Origin: Posidonia oceanica
Lineage: Eukaryota; Streptophyta; Magnoliopsida; Alismatales; Posidoniaceae
Assembly: GCA_037176725.1 (NCBI GenBank)
Contig: JAZBRS010000013.1
Coordinates: 8,001,001 to 8,065,000 of the forward strand
Direction: 5' to 3'
Length of the DNA stretch: 64,000 bases
A program made the translations under genes and the position numbers. Below, one piece after another: positions 57,302 through 64,000 of the stretch; the first letter of the stretch is position 1, and each line of letters starts with the position of its first letter. A model generated the notes under the pieces. It worked only from the letters and a program-made list of their open reading frames with translations, ran no database searches and had not been told where the DNA came from.

Positions 57302-58504
57302 CTAGCTGATTCGGGCCTTCTTTGACCTTCCAGAGTCAGGGAACAAGGGACCGCTTGGCGGGACTTCGTCAATGGGCCAGAGGTCCCGCACCTTAGTGGT
57401 GTACTCAGGGGTACACCCTACGCCTCTTATTGCAGCGATGTCTGTTGATCGCACTCCATGCTGCATCAGGTTGGCTAGCTCCTTCGTGGGGGCAATTGTA
57501 CTGAGGGGATATTCTTGAAGGAGCTTGGGCGCTGTGCTGTCGACAAAGGCGTCTTGTTGGAAGCCGAACTGGCGCATGACTCTGATAGGGTGATATTCTA
57601 CACCCGCAGTAAATCCTGGTAGCACAACCAAACGCATGTCGCGTGTGTTGAAGAAGACAGTGAATGCCTCGGCTGCAGAGGGAATGATGCGCCATGTGAC
57701 TGTGTCATCTGTCAGTCCCGATAGTCTTTCATATTCTTCCTTGACGCTCTTGACTGCCTTGGCATGGCCACTGCTGCAGTAGGCCTCGAAAGCATGCACT
57801 TGGGGGCGCAGAAGGTCTGTCTCAGTGTGCGCCGCTAGCCAGACCTGAATGAGTGCTCCGCAACCATGAAAGTGGCGGCAGCGATGCGAGATGCGGTCCA
57901 GACCGCGGTAGGTTTCTGCCAAGACAACCGGTGCCAGGTCTATTTGGTGAGTCACCACGGCGAGTGCTATTTCAGCGATCTCGACAGCCACTGTTACCTT
58001 GCCATGGGTAAAGACCAGCTCGCCTAGGAAACGGGTGACAAACCCTCGGAGCCACAACTCGTCTCCGAGTTCAGTGCGCTTTTCCACAATATCATCGAAA
58101 TACGCTAGGCGAAGTAGGGGCATGGGCCCGCTAGTACAAATCAGCTTCTGCTGGCAACTTCGGGTAGAGAGGCCGGTCAGCTGTTTCAGGACTGCGATGT
58201 GTCCGTCACGCCTCATGAAGATAGGCGGCCCCAAGATCTCAGAAAAGCCGCAGATTCGGCGTACTTCTTCCAGTGTAGGTGTCAGTTCAGTTCTGCCGAA
58301 ATGGAAGACATGGTGTGCTGGTTTCCAGAATCGTGCAGCAGCACACAGAAGATGGCGGTTCACTTCCACATCAGCAGCCTTGAGCAGTTTGGTCGGAATA
58401 CCCCACAGGCGCAGCTTCTCACAGTCATCTTTGGTAAGCTTGCCGACCCATTCTCGCAGGATCTCAGAACAGTGTGTGGGGGTTACCAAGGTGGGGAAAC
58501 CCAT
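57302..58504 (-). CDS. Plant-mobile-domain-like protein carried by A2
   Basis: A 400-codon ORF with the same start and stop as the A1 copy (13,440-14,642) and about 17 substitutions, with no frameshift or stop. The landmarks persist: ARFWKPAHHVFHFGRTELTPTLEEVRRICGF, FVTRFLGELVFTHG, DLWPIDEVPPSGPLFP. Several changes are conservative (IGK/VGK, LLR/LLK). It lies downstream of integrase on the element's coding strand, after a purine-rich spacer. Since the pol of this same copy is broken twice, the intact state of this ORF suggests recent replication in trans or selection on the ORF. The biochemical role is unknown. Confidence 0.78.
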   Translation of the reverse strand: MGFPTLVTPTHCSEILREWVGKLTKDDCEKLRLWGIPTKLLKAADVEVNRHLLCAAARFWKPAHHVFHFGRTELTPTLEEVRRICGFSEILGPPIFMRRDGHIAVLKQLTGLSTRSCQQKLICTSGPMPLLRLAYFDDIVEKRTELGDELWLRGFVTRFLGELVFTHGKVTVAVEIAEIALAVVTHQIDLAPVVLAETYRGLDRISHRCRHFHGCGALIQVWLAAHTETDLLRPQVHAFEAYCSSGHAKAVKSVKEEYERLSGLTDDTVTWRIIPSAAEAFTVFFNTRDMRLVVLPGFTAGVEYHPIRVMRQFGFQQDAFVDSTAPKLLQEYPLSTIAPTKELANLMQHGVRSTDIAAIRGVGCTPEYTTKVRDLWPIDEVPPSGPLFPDSGRSKKARIS

Positions 58505-59817
58505 TACACAAATTGCAGGATGTGGGCAGACGACTGTCGCAAGAGTCTTCAGAGACCTGTTGCCAAGACTGTGAATTATCAGAGCTCATACAAAACCATC
58601 ATTGGAAAGCAGATTCTGAAACTGGTAGAAATAGGTGCAACATATTTAGCAGTAGACAATCAGACTATGGCAATTGAACATGTATAAGCATAAGGGCATC
58701 CTGTTGATGTGGCGGGGACTGTCGGGAACCCCGGATCGCCGCAGCCTGACGGTGCCAACGCATGCTAAGCAGAGGTACTGTCTCAGTACTGGAGTAAGCC
58801 TTTGCGGAGTGAGATGATCAGAGAGGGTGGAGATGACTGGAAAATGCAGATGCGTGTGATTTGGTGTAGTTTGCCCTCAGTATCGGGGTGCTTTGGTGCC
58901 TGCTGTATGGAAAGGGAGCGGTCCTTAACTCACCGGACTCTACTCGGACTCCTGACTTGTTGGTGGCACTCTGGGAAAGGGTGTTGGTGATGTTTGGTGG
59001 TGGTGTAGAGAGGACGGGCTCCATGTCAAACTTTCAAGGACTTACACTCACTCCTACCTCTTTCTTCTCTCTTTTTTTTGATGTCGGTGTGCAGAGCTCT
59101 CCTCATTCCTATTTTGGAAGCAAGGAGGACTCGACCCGGGCTTTGACTCTTTTCTGGGGTAGGTGAGAGGTGCGGGGTTACGCGGCCTGCCTTTATTCTC
59201 TTCTTCTTCTTCTTTTTTGTTTTTTTTTTGCGGGGGTGAGGCCTTTCCCCTCTCTTTTCTATCATTCTCTTTCTGTTTTTTTTTTTTTTTGTTCCTTTTT
59301 CCTTTTTCATTTTCCTTTTTTTTTGGCTTGCAGGTTTCCACTGTCCCCTCCCCCAGGGGAGATGGGCGTTAGGGTCTCTCGGGTACAGACTTGCGGCTTT
59401 CTTTTCTCTCTCTTTTTCCGCACATCTAGGTTGGGATATGTACTGCTTTCTGACTAACACCTAGCACTCTTCTAATGAGCGTAAGTCCTTAGGTGTTTGG
59501 GCATTTCGCCCGCTCTCATTGAGTGGTGGCTCCCTCACTAGTCAAGACATCTAAGTAGCATCAGGTGAGGTCGGGAGACTCCTTTCGCAGCAGGCAAGTG
59601 CCTCCGGTTTTCATCACCGGGCAGAATGCAATGTATGATTTGATAAGAGATGCGGATGGGATGAGCGAAGGGATGCATGGGAGTGTTGCGATGTCAGGAA
59701 ATGTAGGAAATGGGATGAAGTGAAGTGGGGAGTAGATAGAGCGAAAAGAGGTACGAAGACATGCGAGTGGTGAGAACATGACAAATGGGAGGAAGAATCC
59801 ACAATGGCTACTCCCAG
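58505..59817 (-). other. A2 spacer between integrase and the accessory ORF
   Basis: The counterpart of 14,643-15,975. It contains the purine tract on the coding strand (59,190-59,330) with different homopolymer lengths. The Lys-rich frames at 59,026-59,460 are compositional and do not keep the A1 frame. Confidence 0.55.
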
Positions 59818-62800
59818 CTACTGATAGTACTTCTTGAGGTAGCACATGTTGACCGGCTCGGACTGCTCGACCTGGTCCATGTCCTCAAGGGTTACTGCAC
59901 CGCCTGAGAAGATCTGCTTAACTACAAAGGGTCCGCGCCAGTTGGGTCGGAATTTGCCTCGACCGTCCGGTAGATGGATGGCATGCAGAACAAGATCTCC
60001 GGGCCGGAAGCTCCTGGGCCGGACTTTCTTCAAGAACGCTCTAGCCATTCGCTTCTGATAACAATGGGCATTGTGCATGGCCTGTAGTCTGTGCTAATCA
60101 ATCAGGTTCAGTTGGACGCAGCGGTCTTCGACCCATTCTGCCTCTCCCAACTCAGCTTCTCGCAAGATTCGCAGTGAGGGGATCTCCACTTCAACAGGCA
60201 ATACCGCTTCCATGCCGTACACCAGCGAGTACGGGGTGGCTCCTGTCGAGGTCCGGATTGATGTCCTGTACGCCCAGAGTGCGTACGGGAGCTTGTCGTG
60301 CCAATCCTTGTGGGTTTCTGCCATCTTCTTCATGATCTTGATGATGTTCTTGTTGGCAGACTCCACTGCTCCATTCATCTGAGGCCGGTATGGTGAGGAG
60401 CGATGGTGCTTGATCTTGAAACTCTGTAGGAACTCCTCAGTTCTTTTGGCGATAAAGTTCGTGCCATTATCAGAGATGATGGAGTGAGGGACCCCGTACC
60501 GGGCAATGATGTTGCTTCTGACGAACTTTTCAGTCGCCACTGCCGTGACTGTCCTGTATGAAGCTGCTTCCACCCACTTAGTGAAGTAGTCTATTGCCAC
60601 CATGATGAAGCGATGGCCGTTTGAAGCAGCGGGGTGTATTGCACCAATGACGTCGATCCCCCAGGTGGAGAAAGGCCATGGTGATGACATGTTGTGCAGC
60701 TGATGAGGGGGAGCCTTGATGAAATTGCCATGGATCTGACAGTTGTGGCATTTACGCACGAAACGGCAACTGTCCGCTTCCATGGTTTGCCAGAAATACC
60801 CTTGGAGCATGATCTTCTTGGCCAAGAGGACACCGTTCATGTGCGGGCCGCAGGTCCCTGCATGCACTTGAAGCATTAAGGTGTCAGCCTCAGGTTTGTC
60901 CAGGCAGCGTAGCAGCATCTGATTGTACGATCTTCTGTATAACTGCCCAGCCCCCAGTACATACTTCGACGCCAGACGCGCCAAAGTTCTCTTATCTTCT
61001 GCAGTGGTGCCAGATGGGACGCTACCGGACTCCAAGAATGCTTTGATATCATGATACCATGGCTGTTCCGCTGTCGGATCTGCTTCCTCTATATTCATGC
61101 AATGGGCAGGCTCCTCAATGCAGGTGACTGACACATCCACCATGCTGCTCTCTGGTATGCTGAGCCAAGAAGCCAAGGTCGCTAACGCGTCTGCATATGC
61201 ATTCTTCGCCCTGTTCATGTATGTGAAATCAATGCTCTTGAACTCTTCTATCAGCTTTAGCAGACATTCGTGATATGGCACGAGCTTGGGGTCTTTTGTC
61301 TTCCAGTCGCCATTCACCTGAGAGATCACCAACATGGCATCACCGTGCACGTGCAACTTCTGTGCCTTGTGCTCGAGGGCGACTTTCAGACCCAGGATGC
61401 ATGCTTCGTATTCTGCTTCATTGTTCGTGCATGCGAAAGTCAGCTTCCTCGCGAAAGGAATCATCTGTCCATGAGGTGTGGTCAGCACTGCGCCTATGCC
61501 TCGACCCTTCTTATTGACGGCGCCGTCGAAGTACAGCCGCCACTGCTCTTGCTCTTCAGGGTCTTTCTCTTCTGAGTCCTCCGTCGCAAAGAGAATGTCC
61601 TCGTCAGGGAACTGTGTCTGGAGGGGTTGATATTCAGGCAGGGGGAAATCCGCGAGGTGATCCGCCATAGCCTGGCCCTTCATAGATCTCTGTGTGACAA
61701 AAGTGATGTCATATTGGGACAACAACACCTGCCACTTCACACATCTGCCCACCAGAGCCGGCTTTTGGAAGAGGAGCTTGATGGGATCATGACGGCACAA
61801 AAGCTGAACTGGGTACGCCATCATATAGTGTCTCAGTTTCTGTGCGGCCCAGACAAGGGATAAACCGGTTTTCTCCATCATGCTGTACCTGGCTTCACAT
61901 TCATTGAACTTTTTGCTCAGGTAGTAGATGGCGCGCTCCTTCCTGCCAGATTCGTCGTGCTGGCCCAGGACGGCACCCATGGAATGCTGTGTGGCTGAGA
62001 GATAGAGGAGCAGAGGTCTTCCTGGTGTAGGAGGGACCAAGACGGGGGGTTTGACCAGCAGCTGCTTAATCTTCTCAAATGCGGCTTGACATTCTTCATT
62101 CCAGTCGATCTGCGCATTCTTCCTCAGGAGTTTGAAGATGGGCTCGCAGATGGGCGTAAGCTGTGCAATGAAGCGGCTGATGTACTGTAAACGCCCAAGT
62201 AGGCCTCGAACCTCCTTCTCGGTTCTAGGGGGTGGCATCTCCACGATGGCTTTAGCTTTCATCGGGTCCACTTCAATCCCCCTTTGGCTAACGATGTAGC
62301 CGAGCAGCTTGCCAGATGAAACCCCAAATACGCACTTATTGGGGTTGAGCCTCAGTCTGTATTTCCTCAGGCGGTCAAAGAGCTTCCTTAGGCAAGCAAG
62401 GTGATTCTCAGGCTCTTTGGTCTTCGCGATCATGTCGTCTACATAGACCTCCACTTCTTGGTGCATGAGGTCGTGGAAAAGCGTGGTCATGGCCCTCTGA
62501 TATGTTGCGCTAGCATTCTTCAACCCAAACGGCATAACCTGATAACAGAAGACCCCCCAGGGGGTGATGAACGAAGTTTTTTCCATGTCTTCTTCTGCCA
62601 TCTTGATCTGATTATAGCCGGAGAAGCCGTCCATAAAGGATAGCATCTTGTGACCCGCAGTGTTGTCGACCAGGACGTCAATATGAGGCAATGGGAAGTC
62701 GTCCTTGGGACTCGCCTTGTTCAGGTTCCTGTAGTCGATACATACCCGGATCCGGCCGTCCTTCTTGGGCACTGGCACGATGTTTGCGAGCCACTCAGGG

Positions 62801-64000
62801 TAAAGGACGACCTTTAAAAAGTTAATATCAAGCTGCTTCATTATTTCTTCCTTGATCATGAGCAGCCACTGTGGTCACCATCTTCTCAGTTTCTGCTTTA
62901 CTGGCTTGGCATCTGGCTTCAAGGGCAAGTTATGGACCACTATTTCGACATCCAGGCCGACCATGTCTTCATAAGTCCAGGCGAAGACATCCGCATACTC
63001 CCTCAGGAATGCGATGAACTCTATCCTGACTTGCAGTGATAGCAGGGCACTGATGCGAACTTCTTTGGTTTCTTCGGCTGTGCCGAGGTTAATAGTCTCC
63101 GTTTCTTCCTCAACATGCAAGTTGGGACCTTCTGGGTCGTCGTCATAGGGCCGGAACTCAGGCGATGAGTCATCATTCTCATCTTCGCCTGTATTATCTT
63201 CCTCTCCGTATGCAACAAGTTCCGAGAGAATCTCCTTTTCGAAAGTGGGGTTTGTCACATCGAAGGAGTGTAGAAGTTCTGCTTCTTGGCCCTGGTGACG
63301 CCTTAGGATGGTCACGCCTACCCGGGTGTTTCTGTATCTTCGGTGTGCGACCTCTGCTCTGATGGCTTTCCCTGTCTGCTTTGCTGCTGGTGATACTGCT
63401 GCATGTTCTGCTGACACTGCTGAAGGCCCTGCTGACCCTGCGATTGATGCTGCTGATGATTCTACCGCTGAAACTTCCAACAACTCTGTCACCGACTCTG
63501 CTCTTTGCTCTGTTACTGCTGCTGTACAATCTGCTGGTGTCTCTTCTTCTGAATCTGCCAATGTACTTGTGGAAGGCATATGCTGTACAAGCCAACTGGA
63601 CCCACCCTCAGTTTGAAGGGTAATGAGCTCGTCGGGTCTGAGAGAATCCGACACCACTGAGCTTTCTCTTAGGACCATGATGGAGGTGGAGCCCTCTTGC
63701 AGAGGAGGATCCGTAACCACGGCTTTTCCTTTCCTTTCTGCGGCTTGGTGTCGTGCCAAGTCTTCTACTATGGATTCGAGCTGTTCCTGGTAAAGCAGCT
63801 CTAAATCAGACATCCATGAATCAACCTGGGCTTCTACCGCCCCTTTTCTTTCCTCATCCGGAGGTGAATCGACATAGTAGGCGCCGAGGGCCTGAGGCAC
63901 TGGCTCGGCTGCGAGAGGGATTACTGTCTCTGGTACTTGTGTCTTCTGACTCACGGGCGCGCCTGATTGCGACTGTCCCAGCAAGGGAGACCCAGATGGT
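59818..64000 (-). pseudogene. pol: A2 pol: RT, RNase H, archaeal-type RNase H, integrase (two internal stops, partial)
   Basis: The frame is open from the window edge: first the spacer region (64,000-62,878) ending KPVKQKLRRW, then TGA at 62,875-62,877 where A1 has Arg (CGA). Next is a 921-codon stretch (62,859-60,097) holding RT (KKDGRIRVCIDYRNLN, YVDDM near residue 140), RNase H, archaeal-type RNase H (LYFDGAVN, NNEAEYEA) and integrase with the DD35E triad near residues 736, 796 and 832. TAG at 60,094-60,096 replaces a Glu codon of A1, and the last 86 codons (60,078-59,818) complete the integrase tail. The A1 stop site (KG.AMADHL) is intact here as Gln. The start of pol lies outside the window. 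Confidence 0.92.

Larger units (their letters stand above)
48914..64000 (-). mobile_element. Second Tat/Ogre-type element of the A family (A2), 3' part
   Basis: Has the same layout as A1: a 3' LTR of 5.75 kb, polypurine tract, repeat-rich 3' UTR, accessory ORF, purine-rich spacer, integrase, dual RNase H and RT, then a spacer that runs to the window edge. Gag, leader and 5' LTR lie beyond 64,000. Two stop codons in pol (60,094 and 62,875) differ from the stop in A1, so each copy decayed independently. Its LTR ends TGTCTACA rather than the TGTCAACA of A1. Confidence 0.93.

Noticed and set aside
1..64000. tRNA genes suggested by primer-site sequences
   Set aside because: Matches are only the short 3'-end complements used as primer sites; no cloverleaf or A/B boxes were seen.

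Overview
This is plant nuclear DNA, and essentially all of it is transposable elements nested inside one another. I found no host gene, no rRNA or tRNA gene and no CRISPR. The evidence for a flowering plant is the set of element types: Ty1/copia elements of SIRE/Maximus type primed by initiator tRNA-Met, giant Ty3/gypsy elements of the Tat/Ogre lineage (dual RNase H, tRNA-Arg-type primer site, long LTRs, repeat-filled 3' UTR), CACTA elements and a hAT element. The density of nesting suggests a large, repeat-rich genome. The species cannot be named from the sequence.

Left nest. A hAT element runs on the minus strand from beyond the left edge to its terminal inverted repeat near 36,069. It was cut by a CACTA element (1-501), by a copia element (723-31,937, TSD GTCAA) and by a Tat-family element that survives as a solo LTR (33,338-35,899, TSD ATATG). 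The copia element has a gag pseudogene but no pol. One of its LTRs is split by a complete 26-kb Tat/Ogre element, here called A1 (5,278-31,346, TSD GATCC). All three TSD pairs were read directly from the sequence.

Right nest. A CACTA element starts at 36,730 and carries a degraded TNP2-type transposase. It is interrupted at 41,479 by a plus-strand Tat element of another family (B). B is interrupted at 46,506 by a second minus-strand copia element, and that is interrupted at 48,914 by a second copy of the Ogre-like family (A2), which runs off the right edge.

How the A elements are built, in their own minus-strand order: 5.4-5.7 kb LTR, tRNA-Arg-type PBS, about 1.3 kb leader, gag plus aspartic protease, an in-frame TAG, a spacer of about 400 residues, RT, RNase H, second (archaeal-type) RNase H, integrase, a purine-rich spacer, an extra 400-codon ORF resembling the plant mobile domain family, a tandem-repeat 3' UTR, polypurine tract and LTR. 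The extra ORF is full length in both A1 and A2, although the pol of both copies carries different nonsense mutations.

The observations I rate highest are (i) this intact accessory ORF, (ii) two unrelated repeat arrays whose units keep hairpin potential while the arm sequence changes (3' UTR of A; LTR of B), and (iii) an untranslated leader block shared by A1 and B, whose LTRs are otherwise very different.
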